A stretch of 64,000 bases of DNA. Origin: Shouchella patagoniensis. Its GTDB lineage: Bacteria > Bacillota > Bacilli > Bacillales > Bacillaceae_D. The position numbers were made by a program, and so were the translations under genes. This document shows positions 51,531 through 59,905 of this stretch, one piece after another; position 1 is the stretch's first letter, and each line of letters opens with the position of its first letter. The stretch is taken from the NCBI RefSeq assembly GCF_002019705.1, contig NZ_KV917377.1:618565-682564 (forward strand), in the 5' to 3' direction. The notes under the pieces were generated by a model. The model saw only the letters and a list, made by a program, of their open reading frames with translations. It was not told the origin of the DNA and did not search any database.

Positions 51531-52087
51531 AACTGCTCACCATCTGAAATTACAAGATCGACCTTTACATCGTGTGCCTCTATCGGTAAATCTATTTTAA
51601 GTTGCTCATGAAAGCAAACCGACATAAGCGGTGCCCTTTGTCCAGGTAAAAACCGATCGTAAAAACCTCCACCAAGTCCAAGTCGTTTACCGTCTTTTGT
51701 AAACGCGACACCTGGAACAAGAATAAGGTCAAAAACAGAATGATTAACAACTTGACATCTTTCTGGTATTGGTTCCATCAACCCAAACGATTGCATCTCT
51801 AAATCTTTCATTGATTTAATTGAAAAAAACTGCATTGTACGGTCGTTTATATTTGTGCGTGGAAGAGCAACTTGTTTTTCTTGCTCTAAAGCTGCATAAA
51901 TCAAAGGGTAAGTATCCACTTCAGGGAAGCGAGAGGCAGTAAGGGCCACCGTTGTAGAACGTTTCCAAAACGGTGACGTCTGTATTTTGTTTGTTAACTT
52001 TAGAGAACGTTCATGATAGACTTCCTTGGACAAGCGTTGTAGCTCATCCTTAACTTGCTTTCGAATTTCTTTTTTAGTAACATCCAT
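51527..52087 (-). CDS. yqgN: 5-formyltetrahydrofolate cyclo-ligase YqgN
   Basis: The 186-residue enzyme converts 5-formyl-THF to 5,10-methenyl-THF with ATP. It has KKEIRKQVKDELQRLS at the start and GVAFTKDGKRLGLGGGFYDRFL, the ATP/Mg and folate signature. The ATG was chosen at GAGGTGAGTTG; the longer ORF reaches into rpmG. It lies just after rpmG, the same pair as in B. subtilis. Confidence 0.92.
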   Translation of the reverse strand: MDVTKKEIRKQVKDELQRLSKEVYHERSLKLTNKIQTSPFWKRSTTVALTASRFPEVDTYPLIYAALEQEKQVALPRTNINDRTMQFFSIKSMKDLEMQSFGLMEPIPERCQVVNHSVFDLILVPGVAFTKDGKRLGLGGGFYDRFLPGQRAPLMSVCFHEQLKIDLPIEAHDVKVDLVISDGEQL

Positions 52088-52142
52088 CAACTCACCTCGG
52101 GCCATAAATTTACAAAAAAATAAGCAGCGGAGAACCGACTGC

Positions 52143-52292
52143 TTACTTTGTTTCACGATGAAGTGTGTGGCGCTTTAAGCGCGGGCTATATTTCTTCAGT
52201 TCAATACGCTCTGGATTTGTGCGCTTGTTTTTAGAAGTGATGTACGTACGATCACCAGTTTCAGTACAAGCAAGTGTAACTTGAACACGCAT
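52143..52292 (-). CDS. rpmG: 50S ribosomal protein L33, cysteine-free form
   Basis: A 49-residue ribosomal protein missed by longer ORF filters. The sequence [19 protein letters not shown] then [20 protein letters not shown] and HRETK is almost identical to B. subtilis RpmGA. The two zinc-binding CxxC pairs of the other L33 type are missing, so this is the zinc-independent paralogue used during zinc limitation. It precedes yqgN. Start ATG follows a GGAGGGATAACAG site. Confidence 0.95.
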   Translation of the reverse strand: MRVQVTLACTETGDRTYITSKNKRTNPERIELKKYSPRLKRHTLHRETK

Positions 52293-52370
52293 CTGTTATC
52301 CCTCCAAACTCGTCTTGCATACTTGAATAGGATAGCAAATAAAGCAAACAAAAGCAAGTATAATTTACAG

Positions 52371-53057
52371 CTAGAACGAAAGTGGCCATAGCTTCTTATG
52401 AGAATGCTTCAAATATGGAAGGCTATCGGCTGTTACTAACGAGGCTCTCGCTTTATACGTTTGTCTCGGCTCTATTGTCACAGATGCAGCAATAACACTT
52501 TCCATACTAGTTGCAGAAAACGGTGCAAAAAATAATTTCCCTTCCTGGTCATTCCAATTTTGCTTTAATGGTCCTGCCCCATGTTGGATATATTGAGCAC
52601 ATGGCATTTGCACCGAGAACAATGAATAGGAATTTTGCGAATGATGAATCAACACCTTTTCTTGAGGCGAATAAAAAACCACACCTTCTCTTTGACCAAT
52701 TGGCATTTGGTGCAAAAGTAATTTAATATGTCGTGGATGATCGCTTTCATTTTTTAACGTGATAAGTCGAACACTACCTATGGGATCATCTGTTTGACGA
52801 TCTAATACGGACATGTTAAGGTGCCACTGTTTATGATAGGCTTGACTCATTACTGAAGAAGCAGTTTTTGAAAAAGCAGGGTTTACCCTCCAAGAAGAAT
52901 CGCCAACCCATGAAGTAGCACCTTCATGCCAAAAACCAATCTTTGTAAGAGTCTCTGGGTTCTCTATCGTTCTTAATCGAGTGTGAATATCAACATAAAA
53001 ACGATGTTTTAGAAAAGGTGGGTCCAACTCGTTTGAGTAAAAAGGTACAGTTTGCAT
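52371..53057 (-). CDS. Protein of unknown function in the GH57::GT4 operon (228 aa)
   Basis: I do not recognise the family. The 228-residue soluble protein looks beta-rich and has no signal peptide. Tryptophans and aromatic residues near the N-terminus (FWHEGATSWVGDSSW) and repeated polar strands recall the beta-sandwich domains that accompany glucan-active enzymes, but this is weak. It follows the GH57::GT4 gene by 48 bases with no terminator between, so it is most likely part of that operon. A role with glucan binding is a guess. Confidence 0.6.
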   Translation of the reverse strand: MQTVPFYSNELDPPFLKHRFYVDIHTRLRTIENPETLTKIGFWHEGATSWVGDSSWRVNPAFSKTASSVMSQAYHKQWHLNMSVLDRQTDDPIGSVRLITLKNESDHPRHIKLLLHQMPIGQREGVVFYSPQEKVLIHHSQNSYSLFSVQMPCAQYIQHGAGPLKQNWNDQEGKLFFAPFSATSMESVIAASVTIEPRQTYKARASLVTADSLPYLKHSHKKLWPLSF

Positions 53058-53105
53058 ATAATCGCTCCTTATAATCGAATTTTGATTGTTACGAATAATT
53101 ACGAA

Positions 53106-55709
53106 CTACATCTTGAACATTTCCACATTTACTTGTTTTTTATTCCAACTACTCATTTTTCTTTTTATAATGCTTCCAGCTTGCTTCCAGTTAAATTGAT
53201 TCAAAACAACCAACTTCGCATGTTGACCAACGATCGATGCTTCTTCACGTGCTCCATAGATTGTATTCAACCGCTTAGCTAACTCCCTTTCGTCTGAAGC
53301 CGGATAAAAGTAACCCGTTTTTTGATCAATAATCATTTCGTTCAATCCACCTACAGCAGAAGCGACAACTGGTAAACCAGCACTCATCGCTTCAAGTGCA
53401 GTTAATCCAAAAGGTTCATAAATGCTTGGCACAACAACAACGTCGGTTACCTCAAACCATTTGTTACGCTCTGTATCTTGTATAAAACCTAAGAAAGTTA
53501 CATCAACGTTTAAACGCTCTGCCAAAGAAGTTAAATAACCTAATTCCGGACCCGTGCCCGCAATCACACACTTTGTATTTTCAGGTAAAAAAGATAAAGC
53601 TTTAATTAAAACATCAAACCCCTTTTCTTGAACGAGTCTTCCTGATGCATAAATAAAAAATGAATGAGAACTTGCTTTCTTAACTACTTTCACATCAGTT
53701 GCACCACTATATAAAACAGTCGTCTTTTCTTCTAAATGATCATATTGATTTTGTAGCTCACTTTCGACAGACTTACTACAAACAAATAGGTGATCTGCTT
53801 CTCGAACGAGAACGCCTTCCTCATACGTATGTCCAGTTTTGATGTCAGCGTATTTTCCTCTTTCTTGCAACGTCCCATGAATCATTCCAAACATTGGGAC
53901 GGCTAATCTTTCTTTTAGTGCTGCGGCAGCAATAGCTGTTGTCCAATCATGTGCGATGATGGTTGAAACCTCTTGCGTTAAACACAATTGTTCGACCACT
54001 TCTACACAAGCAAGATTAAAACTACTAACCCAATGAGCAAAACTCGTCGCTTTTGGTTGCAATGGTTGAATTCGATGAACATACACTGATCGATCCATTA
54101 CAAGTTCTGGTTTATGTGTTGTAGTCGTCAAAATATGGACTTCATAATCGTCATCGTTTAAAACATATGCCATTTGTTGAACATGTTTGGCGATTCCACC
54201 AAATATAACTGGAGGATACTCTAAAGCAATAATAAGAAGAACTGGTCTAGCTTTTTTCTTTTGTTGATGATGACCACAATCAATTTCTAATTGACCGTTA
54301 GTCAAGAAAGGCAATTGCTCCTTTTTTTCTTTTTTCTTCTTCACTTCATAGAAAGCTTGCACATGATCGTCGAAACGTTTTTGAGCGTAAGTGGTTGCTG
54401 TTTGTCCATCTAGAATAAACGCCCAGTCACTACTTGCTGCAAGCATCCAATGTTGCATCATTTCTTTTTCAACGACTGAAAAAGGATGCTTGTATTTCGC
54501 TAGAGAAACCAATTCCATTTCCATTGAATGCAATGGTTTATACATGTATCGGTTTTTCTCATTTAGCCAAACATCACCGTACCCATCTCTTCCCCATGTT
54601 GTAAAAGGAAGATCGTTTAACTGTGGCATGTCAGTATCCAAGAACGATTCTGGTAATGTCAACATTCCCCTGCGCAATCCTTCTTCTACAATCATTCCAA
54701 CCCATTCTGGCCCTTCAAACCACCAATGACCAAATAATTCTGCATCAAACGGAACCGCTTCAAACGCATCATTCGTAGTGGTTTGTTCAACTTTTTCCAG
54801 AAAATCAATCGCGTCTCTTTTCACTTGCTTCATTGCTTCTACCCGATCGTAAGTCTGCTTCTCCTCATTTTTACCTGTTACACGCCAACACTTAATCCCA
54901 GTATCAATTCGAATACCTTCAGGATGAATAAAAGGGGCTATATAATGATCCGTTCTCTCATAGGCTACATCCCTATAAAACTCACGATACATTTCATGGC
55001 CTGGATAACCATCAACCGAACTCCAAACCGCTCCACTTAAGTGCCGATTTCTTGGAATCAACATCACGCCATGTGGCGACATCGCGGGCTTTCGTGATGG
55101 CAAAGCATGTTCATCAACGAATGTATACTGAATTCCAGCTGATGCTAGTGCCTCATCTACACGTTCGTCTAAAGCACATTCTGGTGTCCAAAAACCATTA
55201 GGTCGAAAACCAATATGTTTAGTAAAACAATCAAGTCCAGCTTCTATTTGTGCTTTTATCCCTTCCATTGTCTTCATATAAGGTAGAATGGCATGGGTAG
55301 CGGACGTTGTAATGAATGAAACGGTATCTTGGTATTGCGCAAAAAGAGATACAACATTCTGATTACAAGAAAGAAATGTTTCTTCCAATTGCTTATACCT
55401 TTCCTCATAGAATTTAAGAAGATCCGTTTCAATAAAACCGTATCGCCTCTCCTTTCTAATTAGTGCTTGCGCGACCTTTAAATAATTCAGGTATCTATTT
55501 TGTAACAATGGATCTGCTAACATTTCTAATAGAGGTGGAGAGAGTGATAATGTAAACGTTTTTTCCTTTGGGAGCTGCTCCAATTGCCAAATTAATGGTA
55601 TATAGGTCTCTGTTATGGCTTCGAATAGCCATCTTTCTTCTAGTCTGTTGGGCTCATCATGGCGTATATAAGGCAAGTGGGCATGCAAGACAATTGCTAA
55701 ACGGTTCAT
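53106..55709 (-). CDS. GH57 glucan branching-type enzyme fused to a GT4 glycosyltransferase
   Basis: The 867-residue protein joins two enzymes. Residues 1-460 are a GH57 alpha-glucan branching-type domain: HAHLPYIRH at 9-17, the nucleophile Glu177 in WTPECAL, the acid Asp322 in FDAELFGHWWFEGP, and the C-terminal helical region to about 456. Residues 487-867 form a GT4 transferase: EYPPVIFGGIAKHV, GRLVQEKG, and EPFGLTALEAMSAG with the EX7E pair Glu765/Glu773. In B. subtilis the same chromosomal place holds yqgM, a GT4 gene alone. The fusion suggests a coupled elongate-and-branch step. Its ATG overlaps the DUF4912 stop (ATGA). Confidence 0.9.
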   Translation of the reverse strand: MNRLAIVLHAHLPYIRHDEPNRLEERWLFEAITETYIPLIWQLEQLPKEKTFTLSLSPPLLEMLADPLLQNRYLNYLKVAQALIRKERRYGFIETDLLKFYEERYKQLEETFLSCNQNVVSLFAQYQDTVSFITTSATHAILPYMKTMEGIKAQIEAGLDCFTKHIGFRPNGFWTPECALDERVDEALASAGIQYTFVDEHALPSRKPAMSPHGVMLIPRNRHLSGAVWSSVDGYPGHEMYREFYRDVAYERTDHYIAPFIHPEGIRIDTGIKCWRVTGKNEEKQTYDRVEAMKQVKRDAIDFLEKVEQTTTNDAFEAVPFDAELFGHWWFEGPEWVGMIVEEGLRRGMLTLPESFLDTDMPQLNDLPFTTWGRDGYGDVWLNEKNRYMYKPLHSMEMELVSLAKYKHPFSVVEKEMMQHWMLAASSDWAFILDGQTATTYAQKRFDDHVQAFYEVKKKKEKKEQLPFLTNGQLEIDCGHHQQKKKARPVLLIIALEYPPVIFGGIAKHVQQMAYVLNDDDYEVHILTTTTHKPELVMDRSVYVHRIQPLQPKATSFAHWVSSFNLACVEVVEQLCLTQEVSTIIAHDWTTAIAAAALKERLAVPMFGMIHGTLQERGKYADIKTGHTYEEGVLVREADHLFVCSKSVESELQNQYDHLEEKTTVLYSGATDVKVVKKASSHSFFIYASGRLVQEKGFDVLIKALSFLPENTKCVIAGTGPELGYLTSLAERLNVDVTFLGFIQDTERNKWFEVTDVVVVPSIYEPFGLTALEAMSAGLPVVASAVGGLNEMIIDQKTGYFYPASDERELAKRLNTIYGAREEASIVGQHAKLVVLNQFNWKQAGSIIKRKMSSWNKKQVNVEMFKM

Positions 55710-56239
55710 AAATGGCCCCTCTCAATATAACTGCCATACGCAGACCAAAGATATTCTTGATTGTCCACCTCAACTTGATGAATCCAATCGTGCCGTTGAT
55801 GCTGATTTGGCTCATTGCTTTGTGGCAATTTCACTACATTTGTTCGATTCACACATAAGAAACGTCCTTCTGAAGTACGAACTCCAATTTCACCCAAATA
55901 ATGCCTACCTGATTCTAAGTTCGTAAAAACCCAATCTCCTGTCATTTCAGGTAACAAAATCTCAATTTGCCTATTTGAAAAATGCCCATCATAATTCACC
56001 CAAGTTACATCATGAAGCACAATACATTTCTTTACGCTTGAAAAACGTTCTCCTGATTGCCATTCTAATAATCGTTGCTCTTCATTTGACCAAGACCAGA
56101 CCATCACCAAAATGGTCGGAGAATGTGTAAAAAGAAAACAGTTTCTTTTTGATAAGCGATCAAGCGCATCACTCGATTGTTTCCTTTCTTTCTCAGTACG
56201 GATAATAAAAGCTTTTTTATTTAAAAAAGGCTTATTCAT
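55706..56239 (-). CDS. DUF4912-domain protein
   Basis: The 177-residue protein matches DUF4912: VMVWSWSNEEQ at about residue 45, VLHDVT, FSNRQIEILLPEMTGDWVF and YLGEIGVRTSEGRFLCVNRTNVVKLP. The domain is beta-rich and often found with GH57 and GT genes in cyanobacteria and other thermophiles or phototrophs; its role is unknown, perhaps in glucan or compatible-solute control. It is the first gene of the operon with the fusion enzyme. TTATGGGAGGGAAG precedes the start. Confidence 0.8.
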   Translation of the reverse strand: MNKPFLNKKAFIIRTEKERKQSSDALDRLSKRNCFLFTHSPTILVMVWSWSNEEQRLLEWQSGERFSSVKKCIVLHDVTWVNYDGHFSNRQIEILLPEMTGDWVFTNLESGRHYLGEIGVRTSEGRFLCVNRTNVVKLPQSNEPNQHQRHDWIHQVEVDNQEYLWSAYGSYIERGHL

Positions 56240-56524
56240 TACTTCCCTCCAACAATTGCTTTATAAAAAGCATACCTGCTTCCTAACATTCCTACAAGAA
56301 GTGCAAATTGTATGTTTTTGTAGACGCTCAACTCCACTCACGACAAAGCTTTGCGGCTTCCACCCCTCACATCTTCATTATTTCGTTCATTTCATGTCTA
56401 AAGATGTCAAAAATATCCGCACACCGCCAAAAATTTCGTAAATCCAATCGAATGTCTGCCCATTTCATGTATAATGGATATCGTGAACAAACAAGATTTT
56501 TATTTATAGGAGGGTAAACGACAC

Positions 56525-56908
56525 ATGGAATGGACGTTAGCAATTTTATTTGGAACAGCGATCATTCTGTTCATTCTTTCTTTTTTTAAAGGCGAAAAAT
56601 CGTCAAAAGTAGAAGATCAAATGGAACAGCTCTCCATCTCTTTTATGCAAGAGTTGTATCAACTAAAAAATCAGGTGAGAAACTTGGAACTTGATGCAGA
56701 AATTTCGGCTCAAGACATAAACAACCAAACACGTTCTTCTTCACACCAAAAATTACTCAGAGAAATACTAGATTTGCATAAACGCGGGTATTCAGTTGAA
56801 GGTATTGCTTTTGAGACAAAACTGGAGGATCACGAAGTAGAACGATTGCTCGCTCCATATGTGGGAACAGAGGATGGAGATCGAAAGAAGGTTGCCAATG
56901 ACGCCTAA
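56525..56908 (+). CDS. Coiled-coil membrane protein, YqzD-like
   Basis: A 127-residue protein with an N-terminal membrane helix (1-21) and a long coiled coil (about 29-70). The C-terminal end resembles a DNA-binding or HTH-like segment, HKRGYSVEGIAFETKLEDHEVERLL. Position between the GT gene and the next YqzC-like gene corresponds to yqzD in B. subtilis. The start lies behind AGGAGGGTAAACGAC. Function unknown. It overlaps the next gene by 11 bases. Confidence 0.65.
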   Translation: MEWTLAILFGTAIILFILSFFKGEKSSKVEDQMEQLSISFMQELYQLKNQVRNLELDAEISAQDINNQTRSSSHQKLLREILDLHKRGYSVEGIAFETKLEDHEVERLLAPYVGTEDGDRKKVANDA

Positions 56909-57392
56909 AACGATGCGCAGTTTTGCAACTGGATTACTCGTAGCCGGTGGAGCTCTTGGGTTCGTTTATTATACAAGTGACACCAAGCAGGCAAACTCAG
57001 CTGAACAAACAGAAGCAACGATAGAAGACATGCATGAATCATTAACAGAAGCTGGATTTGTCGTACAAGAGCAGGAAGAATGGAATCAAATGGAAAGAGA
57101 TTTGGAAGAGGCGCTTGCAGCTGCCGAAAACGCAACTGATTCTGATGATGAAGGAAACAATGAAGTCGATGAGGAAGAGCGGATTGTTTACCGTACCATT
57201 CTTCACGTTGTTGCAGGCATGACAAGTATTGATGTTGGAAACATGCTTGAAGAAGCAGGAATTGTTGACAGTGGCTACGACTTTTATGAAGAAGTGGAAA
57301 ACCGAGGTCTTTCAAATGAACTACGTCCGCAAGTTACTGGAGAATTAACAAGCGAAATGAGCTTAAGTGAAGTCGTTGATGCATTTTTCTAA
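56898..57392 (+). CDS. MltG-like (YceG-related) membrane protein, YqzC-like
   Basis: The 164-residue protein has an N-terminal helix (about 9-25) and an acidic linker rich in Glu and Asp. Its C-terminal part (GMTSIDVGNMLEEAGIVDSGYDF, then GLSNELRPQVTGELT) resembles the start of the MltG/YceG transglycosylase fold without the catalytic Glu region. The start ATG after AAGAAGG was chosen over an upstream one in the same frame. It corresponds to yqzC by position. Probably a cell-envelope protein. Confidence 0.65.
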   Translation: MTPKTMRSFATGLLVAGGALGFVYYTSDTKQANSAEQTEATIEDMHESLTEAGFVVQEQEEWNQMERDLEEALAAAENATDSDDEGNNEVDEEERIVYRTILHVVAGMTSIDVGNMLEEAGIVDSGYDFYEEVENRGLSNELRPQVTGELTSEMSLSEVVDAFF

Positions 57393-57454
57393 GTAGCTAT
57401 TTCGATACGATTAGTGTAAACCCCTTTTAAATTTACAAATTAATTATGAAACCT

Positions 57455-57486
57455 AAAAAAACCCGGTGAGTTTACGCTCACCGGGT
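57455..57486 (-). terminator. Terminator of pbpA
   Basis: ACCCGGTGAG / CTCACCGGGT stem, six-base loop, TTTTTTT on the minus strand, just after pbpA. Confidence 0.9.
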
Positions 57487-57492
57487 CTTCGC

Positions 57493-59598
57493 TTATTCGT
57501 CAAACAAATCCACTTCATCGACAACCGAATCCACATCTTCAGGACCGTTGCGGTTTTCTTTTAAGTCAAAATAAGAGTTGGTAAGTTCTTGACTAATGTT
57601 CTGAGCAATCCTATTTGAGTCACCTGCTGATGGTATCCTCATCCCAGGAGCAATTACAGCAAATGCGATTTCTGGATCATCGTAAGGGGCATACCCAACA
57701 AAACTGACGTTGTTGGCTTTATAGCTTGTACGTTGATCCCCTTCACCAACACTAACCGTCGTTTGCGCAGTTCCTGTTTTAGCTGCAATTGGCACATCCG
57801 TATCAATGGAACCTGCCGTCCCATTATTTCCATTGACAACGCGACGAAAACCATTTTGCACAACATCAATTTGATCTTGACTCATATCAACAGTATTTAA
57901 AACTTCCGGTTGCAATTGTCGAAGCACAACGGAATCTTCACCATTTGTTGAAGGCTCTTTAATCTCCTTAACGAGTAGTGGTCGCATACGCACCCCATCG
58001 TTGGCAATCGTGCTTATATACTGACCTAATTGTAACGTGGAATACGTATCAAACTGACCAATCATAAAGTCCAGCGCAGCCCCTGGGTCTTGATCTAATG
58101 GTCCAATCATTCCAGTTGATTCAAAGGGCAAATCAATTCCTGTCGAGCCACCAAGTCCAAACTGGTTAAAATAATAACGCGAGCGATCTAAAACATCCTT
58201 CGCTGTTGATATCGAATACAAAGTTCGCTCGTTCTTAGAAAGCGATGGATTGTATGTGTAGTTCCCCATTCTCATCGCAATATCAAACATATATACGTTA
58301 GATGAACGTTCAAGCGCAGTTCCCATATCAATTGGTCCAAGGATACTCACTGAACGTTTATCAGCTGTTCCTCTAAACTGTAAAGGCCTGTCATTTATAA
58401 CAGTTCCTGGACTAACCACACCTTCTTCCATTCCCGCTAAAACAGAAGCACCTTTCACAACAGAGCCAAATTCATAAGCATTGTTTACTGTTCCTAACGG
58501 GTTATACGAGCCATCACCGCTAGCCGGATCATGATAGCCACTCATTGCCAGTATATCACCGGTTTTCGGATTCATGACGATGGCATACGCGCTTGCATCG
58601 TGGATAAAACGTCCTCGATTAGCCATCACTTCTTTTTGGACAATTTCATCAGCTAGTTGTTGGTACTCCATATCAATGCTTAGAACCAAGTCATTTCCGC
58701 GGCTCCCCTGCTTTTCTTCGACAATGCTTTCTGCTGGTCCAGAACCTTGTTTCGTTTGTGTTCTAGAGATTTCAGCTTTCTGCCCTCGCAAAGCCTCTTC
58801 GTATTGCGCTTCGAGGTAACTTACGCCAACAAGGTCGGAACGCTGATAGTCTTGTGTTAAATATTGGTCAATATCATCAGAAGGAATTGAACCAACACTG
58901 CCAAATAACGACTTTAATGTATCCCCATACACGTATTCGCGACTGGAATCACGCTGCAAGTCAATATGAGGCAATCGATCTAAATGTTCAGAGAGAACAT
59001 GTGCTTCTTCTTCTGAAATCGACTGTTTAATCCGTTGAGGTGAACCATTTGAACCTCTAAGCATATGAGAAAAGATAGCGATGATTTGTTCTTCTTCTTC
59101 AGAGTAATGACTGACCATCTCTTCGGTAATTTGATCTATAATTCGTTGATACTCAGATGTTTCATCATCTTCGGCATACTCAATATCCTCAATTAATGCT
59201 TGACGCTCTTTCACTTCCATATTGATATAAAAATACTCCTGTTTATCACGAAAGCGAAGATTTTCTGTATCCACATCAATATATTCGGATAACTTTTCAG
59301 CTAATTCAAGCATCTCGGCTTGTTTTTGGTTCCCTGGATTTGTGTATGTAACCGATAATTCCATCGCATTATCGACGATCACATTACCGAAACTATCGAA
59401 CATGAGTCCTCTTGGTGCATCAACTAAAGCCGTTTGGTTTGAAACATGAGTTAATTCTTTTTCATATTCTTCACCGTTTACAATTTGAACTAAGCCTAGA
59501 CGCAGAATTAATGCAGAAAATAGCAAAAATACAATCAAAAACAAAATATTTAATCGCATCGACACTTGGTGGCGTTTTTTATTTTTCGCTTCCCCCAA
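57493..59598 (-). CDS. pbpA: Class B penicillin-binding protein, PBP2A/PbpA type
   Basis: The 701-residue transpeptidase has a short cytoplasmic tail, one membrane helix (about 15-37), a pedestal domain and a transpeptidase domain from about residue 300. Active-site motifs are SVVK (Ser near 378), SSN and KTGTAQ. It makes lateral cell wall in rods with RodA; PbpA and PbpH are redundant in B. subtilis. The start is TTG with GGGGGAGAAG upstream. In B. subtilis the pst operon precedes it on this map; here no pst genes lie between yqzC and pbpA. Confidence 0.93.
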   Translation of the reverse strand: MGEAKNKKRHQVSMRLNILFLIVFLLFSALILRLGLVQIVNGEEYEKELTHVSNQTALVDAPRGLMFDSFGNVIVDNAMELSVTYTNPGNQKQAEMLELAEKLSEYIDVDTENLRFRDKQEYFYINMEVKERQALIEDIEYAEDDETSEYQRIIDQITEEMVSHYSEEEEQIIAIFSHMLRGSNGSPQRIKQSISEEEAHVLSEHLDRLPHIDLQRDSSREYVYGDTLKSLFGSVGSIPSDDIDQYLTQDYQRSDLVGVSYLEAQYEEALRGQKAEISRTQTKQGSGPAESIVEEKQGSRGNDLVLSIDMEYQQLADEIVQKEVMANRGRFIHDASAYAIVMNPKTGDILAMSGYHDPASGDGSYNPLGTVNNAYEFGSVVKGASVLAGMEEGVVSPGTVINDRPLQFRGTADKRSVSILGPIDMGTALERSSNVYMFDIAMRMGNYTYNPSLSKNERTLYSISTAKDVLDRSRYYFNQFGLGGSTGIDLPFESTGMIGPLDQDPGAALDFMIGQFDTYSTLQLGQYISTIANDGVRMRPLLVKEIKEPSTNGEDSVVLRQLQPEVLNTVDMSQDQIDVVQNGFRRVVNGNNGTAGSIDTDVPIAAKTGTAQTTVSVGEGDQRTSYKANNVSFVGYAPYDDPEIAFAVIAPGMRIPSAGDSNRIAQNISQELTNSYFDLKENRNGPEDVDSVVDEVDLFDE

Positions 59599-59632
59599 AT
59601 CTTCTCCCCCTTAAACGACAAAATATCAAATG

Positions 59633-59855
59633 AAAAGACACCCGGAATGCGGATGTCTATTGTTGTTAAAGTCGTTACCCGCAAGTGCCGTTTGCAGTGA
59701 ATGTTTCATGAACCTACTCTCGTAGGTGGGTGTCCGCAGTTAGCCTTTCGAAGTCTAGAACAAGCTAGCTTGACGTTGTGCTACTCATATAGAACTCCCT
59801 TTTTCACATTCAAGGTTCGAAACATAAAAAAGCGGACGAACACGGCAGGTAATTC
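59633..59855 (-). ncRNA. ssrS: 6S RNA
   Basis: The 306-base gap between pbpA and the MFS gene encodes a minus-strand RNA of about 220 nt. A near-perfect promoter (TTGACA, 18-base spacer, TATACT) lies upstream and a terminator at the end. The ends pair: 5' TTACCTGC with 3' GCGGGTAA and GCCGT with ACGGC. The core AACTGCGGACACCCACCT followed by AGGTTCA resembles the conserved AACTGCG-GACAC-CACCT and GGTTCA stretch of 6S RNA. 6S RNA mimics an open promoter and binds sigma-A RNA polymerase in stationary phase. Confidence 0.78.
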
Positions 59856-59861
59856 TTTCTT

Positions 59862-59891
59862 AGTATAACCCCAATTCACGAACGCTGTCAA
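59862..59891 (-). promoter_or_regulatory. Sigma-A promoter of the 6S RNA
   Basis: On the minus strand a perfect TTGACA (59886-59891) and TATACT (59862-59867), 18-base spacing. Confidence 0.8.
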
Positions 59892-59905
59892 AGCATGTAA
59901 CAATT

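Noticed and set aside
56308-56517. A 69-codon frame upstream of the YqzD-like gene
   Set aside because: It has no ribosome binding site and overlaps the TATAAT and leader of the real gene.
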